Source of the DNA: Allodiplogaster sudhausi
Lineage: Eukaryota > Nematoda > Chromadorea > Rhabditida > Diplogasteridae
Reading direction: 5' to 3'
Assembly: GCA_945643635.1 (NCBI GenBank)
Contig: CALZFC010000030.1
Coordinates: 2,857,001-2,921,000, forward strand
DNA: 64,000 nt
Shown here: in pieces, positions 34,806 through 47,226 of the stretch
How the letters are laid out: every line of letters starts with the position of its first letter
How positions within the stretch are numbered: position 1 is the first letter of the stretch
Notes under the pieces: model-generated
The model's input: only the letters and a program-made list of their open reading frames with translations
Told to the model about the DNA's origin: nothing
The model's database searches: none
Position numbers and translations under genes: made by a program

Positions 34806-36452
34806 TCCGTAAGCTCAGCAGTATGATTGGCCTTGCCTAAGCAAAGCAACGTCGTCCAAAAAGATAGTTTGCTCCTGGAAAAGCATATTTAAATTTAGAA
34901 ATTTTTTTAAATTAAAGGTGTTTTATCAGGATACTTTGGCCATAATTCAATAAGCCAAGAAATATTTTCTAAAATTCATTTGACATGGTGACTAATATGT
35001 TTGTGCTGGACTAAAGCGAAAAGAATAAGCGTGCAAGCATCTAAATTTAATGATGGGAGTAGTAGCAAATAAAGCTGCTACTGTATTCAAGTCATCAGTA
35101 AATCGATTTTGATCAGACGGGGGCATCGGCAAGACAACAGGAGGTGGGAAACAATGACAAAATTCCTAAATTATACAATAAGAGCCTTAGAATAATGAGA
35201 TTGCAGATTCCTCCTTTGCAAAAGACGTTCCGCAATGAAAAAAAAATTGGCGTTTTAGCAAGAACACTGAGAACGATATGACAATCTGCGCGATGAGAGT
35301 GTTTTATGAACGGGCGTGAGCTGATCTCGTTCCATACAGCGCCACTCTTGCAAGTCCCGCACCCGTGTTCAAGGCAGGCCAGACAGATATGCAGGATTGA
35401 GAGAGAAACGCTGAAATCATGTTGGTGCGACGATCTGGCAGCGATCAAAAGCTCATAATTAGTGGTCAAAAGCGGATCGCGCCATATCTGTTTCCAATTA
35501 ATAATTGTGAAGTTGAAATTACAATTAGTAGATCACTGTGGTTCAATATTCAGCTTCCTTTTTCTCTTTCTCTAACAGCCTTGCTTTAATTTCCGCCTTT
35601 GCGCCATAACTCGTGTAACCATATAATGTCTGGCATTCAAACCAGACTCACTCGGGTTTACAATTAGAGTTTTCCGGCGGTCCGGAGAGGTTTCTCCGGT
35701 GTAGCCTCCCTTCTCTTTATGTTCTTCGATTCCGTATCTCTTCGTCAACTCTTCTTCGACTTCTTCGAGCTTTTCTTCTCCAAGTCCTTCCCTCTCATCG
35801 AGTACTTCCTCGAGTTTCCGGGATATGAATGTAAGTCTTGTAAGGTTCATCTAGCCCATATTGACTGATGTTCCCTCTTCCTTCTCCTTCTATTTCTTCC
35901 TCATCCATTACATTGCTGGGTGCATTGTTGCATACACTTGTGTATTGATTTATTAGTGAGTGCCAAGGCTTGAAACACATTTCAGATTTAAGGTTTATTG
36001 GAGTCATTGTTAAAGGAGGTCCAAGGCGAATAAATAGTGAATTGTTTTTTTCGCATTATTTGGTCAGGTTGAACTAGACACTTCGATTGCAAGTGTCCCG
36101 AAGTCACAAAAACCCCTCTGCCCTGAGGAAATTAGCAGAATTCTCTACTTTGAATTCGGCAATATTTTATTTTCCCGCCATTTTCAAAAGAATTTAGCAG
36201 GACAACACTGTGGCCGATGGGGCCGTTCGAATCCTGCACTTAAAATTTACATATATGGGGCGCGCAACCTACATTGGCCGGATTTTGCTTAACACGTGCA
36301 CACATCTGCCAGTCGTTCAAGCCACTAGTTTCTGTGGAGAGAAGCAAAGGGCAGGAGCACCATTTCGGTGGATTCTTCACACCGTACTTTTTACCAATCT
36401 GTCAGGGAATTCGTGGTAGGACTTTTTCCCTTATGGTCTCCTTTAAGAGAAG
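34806..36452. other. No confident gene; two weak reverse reading frames
   Basis: A minus-strand pair of overlapping frames (36007-35795 and 35850-35572) could be one frameshifted, Glu-rich coding piece (EKLEEVEEELTKRYGIEEH, then SPDRRKTLIVNPS). No family was recognised. A further minus frame at 35469-35113 has a small Cys cluster (CLACLEHGCGTC). Neither shows splice sites or a domain. Confidence 0.35.
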
Positions 36453-38243
36453 TTAAGAAATCGCAGCCCTTACTCTTACGAAAGAGTCTGAGGTGCCTTT
36501 TCCTTTTCTTCCTCTTTTCGACAGCGATGTTCTTAAATAACGCGTCCATAGTCGAGTTGGCACCCGCGCTAAGAAGACGAGCATAGTCAGCCTTGAAGAA
36601 AACTAATTTATAGATGTTGTAAAATAGATAAACTTTAGATAACCTATAAATTAAATGTAAACCACAAAAATTTTCTACTAACCCATCAACAGCGGCGCAA
36701 CAGAATGCAGCGCCGATTTGGGCGATGAAGCAAAGAAGGACATTCGAGATCCCCTTGTTTTCGGGTATGAAATCGGGCACCACGGCGATGAAATAGTAGA
36801 GACTTTGCAGGAGACTCTTAAATGATTCCACGTTAGAAATCACAAAAAAATCGCTTGAATAAAATACATACATATGTTTGCAAAATTAAAGGAACAAAAC
36901 AACAAATGCCTGGATCAGAAACGACAGTTCTTGCTTCCGCCACATCTGAAGGGCGTGCTCTCGGTTCTGCCGACGCTGCACTGAGAAAACTTTCATGCTC
37001 GTCAATCTATTGTCCCGGCTGATCACTTTTGTTCTACCTATTGTTGTTCGGGTTCCTTCGATATCATCACCAGCACAGCAAACAAATTTAAGGCAATAAC
37101 GTTTCGAAAGGACCAAAGTCGAAATCGAATTTTTTAAATAGTGATGGTCAGAAGAGGGGGCGGGGGAGAGTGGACAGTACTGATTTATTTGAAAACATTG
37201 TTTAAATGTTACTTTGGTTAGTGTCTTTGAGATTTATGAAAGCGTAAGTCATGTCCAAACTCGCCATAACTTGAAGGCGGGCGAGTGCGAGCAAAGTTGC
37301 CGCGTCGATAGCGACGATGAGGCTGCCCATCACAACGAAGGCCGTCGGGGACATTCCGAGGAGCGCCGAGTCGCAGCCGGCAGCAAAGTGAGTGGAATAA
37401 CGCAGTAAAGAAGGCTCGTACACCATGTAGCAGTCGCGCACTCAAGAATGATTAAGGTAGTAAAAGTAGTAATTCTGGATAAGAAAGTTCTGGAAAACAA
37501 AACATTTACATGCATATGCAATATTGATCGGAAAATACTAGTAGGCACCTGAGAAGAGTGGCAGAGATTGTAGGATGGCGAGGAGGACGATGATAATGAG
37601 CAATAAAATTGCGGGCAATGGCGAGTAAGCTCGTCGTAGTCTCGCAGCTGTCAGTGTGACGTAAAGACGATTGGCACCCAGTGCGATGTGAGCAAAGAGC
37701 GAAGCCATGAACGAAATGTTGACGATCTGTGAAAAGATGGAAAGAGTTTGGAGAGAGATGGAAAGAGAAGGGAAAGAGATGGAAACAAACGGAAAGAGAG
37801 GAAAGAAACTAATGGAAAGAGAAGATTTGCAATATGCAGTTAGGATTGAAAAAGAATGAAAACTGACATGTGATATTCGTTTGCGAATGTCGAAATCGAT
37901 CCACGAAGCGTCACCACTATGATTAGTCAATAGATACATACACATGACTTCCAATTACAATATTTAGACTTAAAATAATTGCAAACATACACAACGGTCA
38001 ATGTTCCATAGTAGCCTGCGGCGAAAGCGGAAGCGACGGCGTTCGCTACTGCTATCAGACCGCTCAGATTGCCGAACGTGCTGCGTTGTCGGAGCGCGAA
38101 CCGCAACGCAACCGCGTTGCACACGACTCCAAGCGACCCAGCCTGCACAAAATGCGGCAAACCCGATCGTTCTTGAGCCTAGTTAATGTTCGCACCATTA
38201 TAAGAATGGCTGATGCCGCTGCCTTTTCTGTTGAAGAAGCCAT
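36453..38243 (-). CDS. Srx-like seven-transmembrane chemoreceptor, intact copy
   Basis: Eight exons in full phase: 38196-38243, 37991-38142, 37868-37916, 37549-37726, 37271-37440, 36910-36975, 36683-36816, 36453-36591, giving 936 bases and 311 residues. Motifs: GVVCNAVALRFALRQRSTFG (TM1 and first loop), HIALGANRLYVTLTA at the end of TM3, a YSP block after it, CYMVYEPSLLRYS with a second Cys in the extracellular loop, AIDAATLLALARLQ (TM5), the cytoplasmic RRQNREHALQMWRKQELSFL, and AQIGAAFCCAAVDG (TM7). The N-rich DRY-equivalent and the RR..E...F.Q loop match nematode Srx-type receptors, which sense environmental chemicals in ciliated neurons. Exon 6 ends at CAG/GC, a non-canonical donor. It is the only member of the local array with no visible lesion. 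Confidence 0.75.
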
Positions 38244-38855
38244 CTGTGTCGAAGAAAGCAAGTTCAGTTACGCGTAGAAATAAAAAAAAAATTATTTATT
38301 ACAGGCTTTAGCTCTTCGAATGGCGTTCACAGTCAGTTAAAAAAAACAAACGGATGACATGGCAGAGTAATTCTTTTTACCAATATATTAAGATTTCTTC
38401 AAGTCAAAAATGCGACAAATTTGTGCGACAGAGCCGCTTAAATTATTAATTCTACTGCTTCCTTGGCAACTTTCGAAATTCTCGCAGGAGTAGAAGTCCG
38501 ATTGGGAAAGCATATCGAATATCTCGTTTGCTGCACGATTACATTACGTGCGCACCAATAATCGAGTTGGCGAGCGTGTCTTAAACTAGTTATTAGCCGT
38601 TGATTTTTCTAAGAAGCAAAAAATTGACGTGTAATTTTTTTCTATTAAATATTTCTGCTGCGCTCTTTTATCTATGATTGATGATTCATTTCCTTGAATG
38701 GTGGAAAAAAGGTAGTTTCCTTTTATGTAGTACACATTGTAAATTTAGAACTTTATTGCCGTCACAAAGGAGAGGGAGAAAAAAGAGAGAAGTCAAGAAG
38801 GAAAGTAGAAGGGAAGAGTTTTAAGATGAAACCATTATTCCAGCAAATGATACCA
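38244..38855. other. No gene recognised
   Basis: AT-rich intergenic sequence between two receptor copies. Confidence 0.5.
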
Positions 38856-39540
38856 TTACGTATTGCCCGACTTCGGTCGCTTGGAGGCGCTCATTCGTAG
38901 TCTATGAGGAATGTACGCGAGGAAAGCGACCATGACCAGGCTGGTAAAATATGGTCTTACATATTTTCACGAAAAGTGCGGGAATTCAAAAACTAATTTT
39001 GTTCACTTTTCCTGCATTATGTCAATTTGTCAGAACGAAAGCAGTTACCCGTCGAGCGCTGCGAAGGAAAATTCGGACGCGATGTCGTTGATGAACACTA
39101 GCCAGATGTTTTTCTCAGTTATCTCCTCAGGAATCAGCTCAGGCGCAATGGAGATAAAGTACAAGATACTTTGGAGAAGACTCTTAAATGAGTTGCAGCT
39201 TTGAATTGGAACCTTATGCAATGAAAATAGAGCAGGTTATGTAGATAGATATTAAGAGGTTAAAAAAATGCTGTCAAAAGCCTTCATGAAAGGAAAAGGG
39301 TATAGAAACAATGATTTCCGTTACAAGAAATTACTAGTTATTCGAGCAATTATCTGCCTGAATCAGAAATGACAGTTCTTGCTTCCGCCACGCACGTAAG
39401 CCGTTCTCATTTTTATGTTGTCGCTGCTGAAAATGAGTAGAATGTCTTGAATGGCAAAAGTTCGGCCATAACATTGAGTACTTCAAGCGCGCTCATATGA
39501 CTCTTTGTAAACTTTGTTTTGGCGGAAAATAATATAAAAT

Positions 39541-39589
39541 AATATATACATATATATGTATATATGTATGTATATATATATATATATAA

Positions 39590-39654
<65 letters not shown>

Positions 39655-39675
39655 TGTATGTATGTACATATATAT
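39541..39675 (+). repeat. TA microsatellite
   Basis: About 130 bases of (TA)n with ATGT interruptions, directly left of palindromic element D. Confidence 0.9.
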
Positions 39676-41373
39676 GACGCGATTTGCGAGAGAATCAAAA
39701 TGCTCGGGGTTCTAGAAAAATCATCATCTCCGATTTTGCTTCTAGGTAAAGTTAGACCCGCAGAATCGAATGGGATTGGTCTTGAAGCCTAAAAAATTCA
39801 TTTTAAAACGTTATGAAGAATTGAAAAACTGCGCATCTTTTTGACGTGGTCGAGTAGGGCGCATGTTTATGAACATCTATCCACGCCCAGTGAAGCAATA
39901 TACGTGAAATTTTTAACGTAGATAGAAAAGATATTGCTTATATAAATTGTCAAAATAGAATTTTAAATTTTTTAAATATCGATTTCTTACGTGCTCTCAA
40001 ACTCAATGAGGAATGTACATGTTATATTACAATTTACACAGACAGTTTTGTATGTATCGTATAGAGCATAAAATTGGCTTTCGAATGATATATAGGGAGT
40101 TTCATTTCGACGAACTAGGCGGCTTTTCTATTTTAGGTCATGCGCAACAGTGAAAACTTGCGCAGAATCGCGGCGCGTCGCAATTACACTCATTCAAATA
40201 TTGATTTTCTGTATATCTAGTGATATTTTGTTTTTGATCTTTCTTTTTACATTTATGAAACGATTAAGCTCATTTTTGAAAAAAATAGAACTTTTCGACC
40301 AAATATTAACGAATTCACTCATTTCCACAAAATGAGACCTAGTTGACATGAAAGTCCGTTAAATTAGCTACAAAATAACATTCTTGAAACTGAAATTAAA
40401 TGTATCTACTTCTCGCAACAAATTGAAAAGCGATTCAAACCAGCTATAAACTATGTAAATACACCAATTCGCCAGATTCACTACAAATGTGAAATTCGAA
40501 TATTCCAATTTATACATTCGAATATTCCAATTCACGCGGTGTAAATCTGGTGAATTGGTGTATTTACATAGTTTATAGCTGATTTGAGTCGCCTTTTGAT
40601 TTGTTGCGAGAAATAGCTACATTTAATTTTAGTTTCAAGAATCTTATTTTGTAGCTAATTTAACGGACTTTCTTTTCAAGTAGGTCTCCTTTTGTGGAGA
40701 TAAGTGAACTCGTTAATATTTAGTCGAAAAGTGATTTTTTTGCCCAAAAATGAGCTTAATCGTTTCATAAATGTAAAAAAAGATCAAAAACAAAATATCA
40801 CTAGTTATACAGAAAATCGATATTTGAATGCGACAAATATCGCGTAGCGCCGCGATTCTGTACCAGTTTTCACTGTTGCGCATGACCTAAACGCATAGAA
40901 AAGCCGCCTAGTTAGTCGAAATGAAACATCCTATATATCATTCGAAAGCCAATTTTATGCTCTTTAGGATACATACAAAACTGTCTGTGTAAATTGTAAT
41001 ACAACATGTACATTCCTCATTGAGTTTGAGAGCACGTAAAAAATCGATATTTGAAAATTTTAAAATTCTATTTTGACAATTTATATAAGCAATATCTTTT
41101 CTATCTACGCTAAAAATTTCAGGTATATTGCTTCACTGGGCGCGAAGAGATGTTTATAAACATGCGCCCGACTCGACCACCTCAAAAAGATGCGCAGTTT
41201 TTAAATTCTTTATAACTTTTTAAAATGAATTTTTTTAGGCTTCTAGATCAATTCCATTCGATTCTGCGGGTCTAACTTTACCTAGAAACAACTTTTAAGC
41301 AAAATCGGAAACGATGATTTTTCTAGGGTCCCATCCCTTTTTGATTAATTTTGATTCTCTCGCAAATCGCGTC
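39676..41373. mobile_element. Palindromic element D in a receptor intron
   Basis: 1.7 kb inverted repeat with ends GACGCGATTTGCGAGAG and its complement, flanked by ATAT on both sides. The axis is near 40525, where GAATATTCC strings face each other. Arms of about 840 bases are about 90% or more alike by eye. No coding frame. A second member (element E) lies at 46698-49645. Confidence 0.8.
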
Positions 41374-41378
41374 ATATA

Positions 41379-41819
41379 CCGTATTTTCTCTATTAGTACC
41401 CCCCCTTTATTAGAACCCCCCCTCTAATAGTACCCCCCTCTGAGAAAGCCATTGAAAAATAGAACCCATCCCTCTAGTAGAACCCCCCCTCCAATAGTGC
41501 CCCCCCCCTAACAGCCTGAAAATCTCAGCTCGAGACGTACCTCGAATGGATCCTGGAGGTATGGGATGCTCTCTCCAATGAAATCATTGCTAATTCATTC
41601 AAAATATGTGGTAAAATGGATATTCCAGTGATGATTCCTATGAATTCGACCTACGATTCTACTTATTTTGAGAAGAAAATGTTGTTATCAAACTTTTAGT
41701 GTCTCACATTGAAAAATAGAACCCCTCCCTCCAGTAGAACCCCTCCCTCTAATAGTGCCCCCCTCTCGCAGGGCTATTGAAAAATAGAACCCCCGGGGGT
41801 ACTAATAGAGAAAATACGG
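41379..41819. mobile_element. 441-bp MITE with TA flanks
   Basis: Terminal inverted repeats of about 25 bases (CCGTATTTTCTCTATTAGTA and its complement) flanked by TA dinucleotides. The interior holds several copies of TAGAACCCC/TAGTACCCC-like units, so the left terminus grades into an array of its own end. The ends resemble those of pogo/Tc-type elements (inference). It is followed by TA repeats. Confidence 0.75.
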
Positions 41820-42846
41820 TATATATATATATATTTATTTATTTATTTATTTATTTATTTATAACGCGCCATAGAATGAATTCGCACGAGTGCGAGAAGC
41901 GTCGCTGCGTCGATGCCAGCCATGACTGCGCCGATGAGGAAAATGACCACTGTTCCGCCAGTCGCTTCCGTGCTGTGGCACCAATCAGAGAAGCTGAAGG
42001 CGTAGCGCAGCTTCGCAGGCTCGTACATCATGTAGCAGTTGTTGACTTGAGGAGGCATCAAAAAATAGTTTAAAAACATAAGAACTAAACAAAAAAGAAA
42101 TTTAAAAGTAGTATACTACAAAATAGGAAAGAATCAACCGTAAAATATACTCATGGTCAGACTCACATGCAAAAAACTGCGCCGTTTGGATAAGGTCGAG
42201 GACTACGATGATTGTAAGGATGCAGATGGACGCCTTTGGCGAGTATGCAGGCCGGAGACGAGCGGCGGTCAACGTCACGTAAAAGCGATTCGCGCACAGG
42301 GCGATGTGACCAAGAATCGATGCCATTAGAAGCATGCTGACGAGCTATAAGCGAAAAAATTTATGCTCAAATTGTTCAAAGAAAAGAGAAAAGAAAACTA
42401 GCCAGGGAAATCAGTTTCCAAAGGTCACCGGGAACCCACGATGCATCACCACTAAAGAATATTTTACCTTTACATATATGTACATATACGTTTTTTTGTG
42501 ATTTTAGTGGTTTTTCGCTAACGTGGACATTGGTTATTATGTCATGCAAAAGCCTAACGTGGACATTGGTTATTATGTCATGAAAAAGCCATGCATACAC
42601 AATTGTCAAGCTGCCATAATAGCCTACGGCGAAAGCTGAAACGACGGAGTTCGCGGCTGCGATTAAGCCGTTGAGATTCCCGAACGTGCTGCGTTGTCGG
42701 AGCGCGAACCGCAACGCGACCGCGTTGCAGACGACACCAAGCGTGCCTACCTGCACAAGTGTTGAGACTTCCCAGAGGACACAGTATATTCTAACCGTAA
42801 TCAGAAAGGTAGACGCAACTGCTCGATGTAAAGAAGTAACTTCCAT

Positions 42847-42970
42847 CTAGTGTGACGATATGAAATGGAAAAAAAGCAAACATTTTGTAAAATTGCGAGA
42901 AAATTACTTTTAAGTGATTTTCGCGCGATTTTACAAAAAAAGCTACATAGCAGGAAAAAGAAAGAAAGAA

Positions 42971-43030
<60 letters not shown>

Positions 43031-43424
43031 GGTTCAAGCTTTGATAGGCTTATACAATCAATTAGACGAAATGTCGACTAGCTTATTTTGGAAAGAAATC
43101 AAATGCAGTTGCAAAGCCTTTCCCTCCCCTTACCTCCGGATGAGTAAGTGTATAGGCAAACTGATTTATAGCCGAGTTCTTCTTACGATTAGCAGACTCC
43201 AAGAGAATGGTTATACAGCATTAATCATAGCATACTCTTAAAGGTTCAAACATTTAATGCTGCGAAATAAGTAAAAAATTACACATTGACTAATTTACGC
43301 CACAGAAACGTAAAACTGATTAGTTATATAATCTCCGTGCACATTTCGAAATTCGGCGCGCAAATCCGTGCGGCAAGTCAGCAAGCTTATCGAATGTCTC
43401 GTTTGCTGCACGGTTACTCAAGTG
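42847..43424. other. No gene recognised; TA microsatellite
   Basis: (TA)n at 42972-43028. The remainder is AT-rich spacer. Confidence 0.5.
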
Positions 43425-45086
43425 TTAAGAGTCCTCTCAGTAAGACTCGAGCATGGCCCTATTATGACCTGCCCTAGGAATTGTTTTTCGAATTTCTTAA
43501 CCAAAATTGATTATTATATACAACTCGACGTGGTGAACAAAATAGGCTGTATTTCAAAGGTGAAAAAATTTTTCCGTGCGAGACCCAGTATAGTAATCTT
43601 ATAAATTCGATTGGTCATAAGTCGCTTCAAACGTATTATTAAACAACTATCGAGCTATCATTGGATAGCTCATTGAATGGGCTTTAATTTTGATCCTGGA
43701 CAACATTTTCTAAAAATTTGAATTTAGCCCTAAAACACGGCCCTAAACATTTTCGGAGGAGGTTTTTGGCCAAAATATTCATTTTGTGTTCATTTCCACA
43801 AAACCGCTCCAGCATATTCTTAAAGTACTTGAAATTGGCTACAACACATGTCTCTTTCAAAAAAATTGAAGGTTCCAGGCCTAGATTCCGAAGCGCTTGA
43901 ACATGATCCTGTGTAAACTGTAACACCATGCAGACACATTCTTCGATCCATAACTGCGCTCAATGTCAATATTACAAAATCGTAAATATATCATCTAAGA
44001 GCTCTCACGGAGATCTTCAAATGTTACATACATATCTTTATTGAAAAGTTTCAAGGTATATGGGAAATTTCGTTCTGTACAATTAGAAGGCTTAAAAAAC
44101 TACTTTAAAAACATTTTCGCCTGTCGAAACATACATCATAAGAAAGAGGATGAAATTTGCTACAAGATGAACCCCTTTCTATGAAATTCCATGCATAGTC
44201 ACTGTCATTTCGCCCAAGAATTCACATTTTAGGTTATTCGAATTAGAATATTCCAATCCTTTTTTCTACAGTTTTTCCATAAAGCCTTGTTATCCTACTC
44301 TTATGGCTTATAACAAAAGATAGTATGCATGGAATTCCATTGAAAGGGGTTCATCTTGTACCAAATTTCATCCTCTTTCTTATGATTTATGTTCCGATAG
44401 GCGAAAATGTTTTTAAAGTAGTTTTTTATTCCTTCTAATTGTACATAACGAAATTTAACATATAAATTGAAACTTTTCAATAAATGTATGTATGTAACAG
44501 TTGAAGATCTCCGTGAGAGCTCTTAGATGATATACTTACGATTTTGTAATATTGACATTGAGCGCAGTTATGTATCGATGAGTGCGCTTGCACGGTGTTA
44601 CAGTTTACACAGGATCATGTTCAAGTGCTTCGGAATCTAGGCCTGGTACCTTCAATTTTTTTGAAAGAGACATGTGTTGTAGCAAATTTCAAGTACTTTA
44701 AGAATATGCTGGAGCGGTTTTGTGGAAATGAACACAAAATGCATATTTTGGCCAAAAACCTCCTTCGAAAATGTTTAGGGCCGTGTTTTAGGGCTAAATT
44801 CAAATTTTTAGAAAATGTCGTCCAAGATCACAATTAAAGCCCGTTCAATGAGCTATCCAATGATAGCTCGATGGTTGTCTAATAATAAGTTTGAAGCCAC
44901 TTATGACCAATCAAATTTATAAGTTTACGGTACTGGGCCTCGCGCGAAAAACTTTTTTCACCTTTGAAATACAGCGTATTGTGTTCACCACGTCGAGTTG
45001 TATATTATAATCAATTTTGGTAAAGAAATTCGAAAACAAATTCCTAGGGCAGGCCTTGATCGAACGATACTGACAGGCTCTCTTAA
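43425..45086. mobile_element. Palindromic TTAA element C, intergenic
   Basis: TTAA (43425-43428) + GAGTCCTCTCAGTAAGACTC at the left; at the right the inverse of GAGAGCCTGTCAGTATCG before TTAA (45083-45086). Arms of about 810 bases mirror around 44255. The shared string CTCGAGCATGGCC...CTGCCCT next to the end links it to elements A and B. It contains only mirrored short frames, such as those at 43684 and 44595, which are complements of each other. Confidence 0.8.
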
Positions 45087-45407
45087 CCAATAATCAAGTC
45101 AAAAAAATCATGTAATTGCTTTTACTAAATATCTCCTGATTGGCGAATGATCGATGATTCATTTCTTTGAATGGTGAAAAAGTTTTCGTCCACCCGTAAT
45201 ACTCCCCGGAAAGTTAGTTATGTGACACGTCACTGTAAACTTTTGTCACATCGTTAAATTTCATATTCATATGCATAAATAAATAAGTTCACATTTAAAA
45301 TTGAAAGATTTATTGCCGTCACAATAGATAGGAAGATAGATAATAGAGAAAGAACGTAGAGCAGAAGAGTGCGTAAAACAGAAGCATTATTCCAATGAAG
45401 GAGACAA
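45087..45407. other. No gene recognised
   Basis: AT-rich spacer downstream of the third receptor copy. Confidence 0.5.
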
Positions 45408-47226
45408 TTACATAATCGTCGACGTCTTTCGTGTGGAGATGCGTATTCGTAGCCGATAAGGAATGTACGCCAGGAAAGTGACCATAACCAATCTTGCAAA
45501 ATAAGGGTTTTACTTAAGATTACGGTAAAATGTGAGAACGAATTCAATAACGAATTTTCACACTGTTTTCCTTGATTTACACCAAAAAGTCGTCGCTTAC
45601 CCGTCAAGAGCATTGAAGGAAAATCCGGAGGCGATTTGGCCGATGAACACTAGCCAAATGCTCTTTTTCTTAATCTCCCTTGGAATGAGCGCTGGCGAAA
45701 TGGAGATGAAGTAGAAGACACTTTGTAGGAGACTCTTAAGTGAATTACAAGTTTGAATTAGACAGCTTGAATTAGTGGGGGGACAGCGTCTTTTGCCCGA
45801 AAGTTATTATAATATTACAAGTTTTTTAAAGATAGTATCGTTCCTTCAAAACCCACATAATTGACGGAAAAATGAATTCAAAAAAAAAAAATTTCCAACG
45901 GTATTATTCAAATAGTTATATGCCTGAATGAGAAATAAAAGTTCTTGCTTCCGCCACGCAAGTATGCCTCGTTCATGCTTTTGCTGTCGCCGCTGAAAAG
46001 AAGCACATTGTCTTCGGGGGGGGGGACATTTGGCTGTGACATTTGGGAACATTTGGCTGTATGTATGTATGTATATACATACGTATGGATTAGGTACAAA
46101 ACCTTTCTTTTGGCGGGAAAATAATATATTTAAGAACAAATTGAACGCGCCATCGAATTAAGGCGCACGAGTGCGAGCAGCGTCGCTGCGTCGATGCCAG
46201 CCATGGCTGCGCCGACGATGACAAAGACCGCGGCCCCGTTCGTCGCGTCGCACCAGCCGATAATGACGTAGAAGTTGCGCAGGTACGCAGGCTCGTACAT
46301 TATATAGCAGTTGTTGACTTGAGGAAGGACGAAAAACATTGGGGAAAACATGTGATAAAATCAATTCTGCCGTACACACCCTTTTTTCATGCATGTAATT
46401 GAATAACACACGCGTTTCTGTGACACTTTTCTCAATAATAATTTGAAAAGAAAAAGAAATGAAACGAGCTACAAACATTGTCAGACTCACACAAAAACAA
46501 GGGAGACGTCTGTACAAGGGTTAGGACGACGACGACTGAAATTATGCAGATGGACGGTTTTGGCGAGTAGGCCTTCCGGAGTCGAGAAGCGGTCAATGTC
46601 ACGTAAAGTCGATTCGCGCCCAGGGCGACATGACCAAGAAGCGATGTCGTTATAAACATGTTGATAGGCTTCATGTGGCAGAAATGAGTGTAAGGATATT
46701 CTTATATAAATTGTCTCAAAAAGAATTTGAAAATTTTCAAATATCGATTTTTTACGTGCTCTCAAACTCAATGAGGAATGTACATGTTATATTACAAGTT
46801 ACGCAGACAGTTTTGTATGTATCGTATAGAGCATAAAATTGGCTTTTGAATGATATATGTATAGGGTGTCTTATTTCGACGAACTCTGCGGCTTTTGTAT
46901 TCGTTTAGGCCATGAGCAACAGTGAAAACTGGCGCAGAATCGCGGCGCAACGCGATATTGTTCGCATTCAAATATTTATTTTCTATATGTCAAGTGATAT
47001 TTTGTATTTGATCTTCCTTTTCACTTTTATGAAACGATTAAGTTCGTTTTTGAGCACAAAATGCATTTTCGAACAAATATTAACGAATTCACTCATCTCC
47101 ACAAAAGGAGACCAAGTTGACGTGAAAGTGCGTTAAATTTGCTACAAAGTAGCATTCTTAAAACGGAAATTAAAGGAAGGTTTTTCTCGCAGCAAATCGA
47201 AAAGCGACTCAACCAGCTATAAACTA

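Larger units (their letters stand above)
38856..42846 (-). pseudogene. Srx-like chemoreceptor copy 2, interrupted by transposons
   Basis: Exons: 42796-42846 (MEVTSLHRAVASTFLIT), 42599-42750, 42403-42451, about 42168-42347, about 41867-42043, 39358-39426, 39049-39182, 38856-38940. All coding parts are open and colinear with the intact copy (GVVCNAVALRFALRQRSTFG, CANRFYVTLTAARL, CYMMYEPAKLRYAF, AWRKQELSFLIQ). Exon 3 ends CTG/GCTAGT and exon 6 ends CAG/GCAGAT, where only GC donors keep frame. The donor of exon 5 is doubtful (ATG/GCGCGT, also GC). The intron after exon 5 has grown to about 2.4 kb by insertion of a palindromic element, a 441-bp MITE and a TA microsatellite. It could still be functional if GC donors are used; pseudogene status is a judgement. 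Confidence 0.6.

Noticed and set aside
39413..39698. Tyr/Ile-rich frames
   Set aside because: Translation of a TA microsatellite.
43684..44837. Near-identical 80-residue frames on opposite strands
   Set aside because: They are the two arms of palindromic element C read in opposite directions, not paralogous genes.
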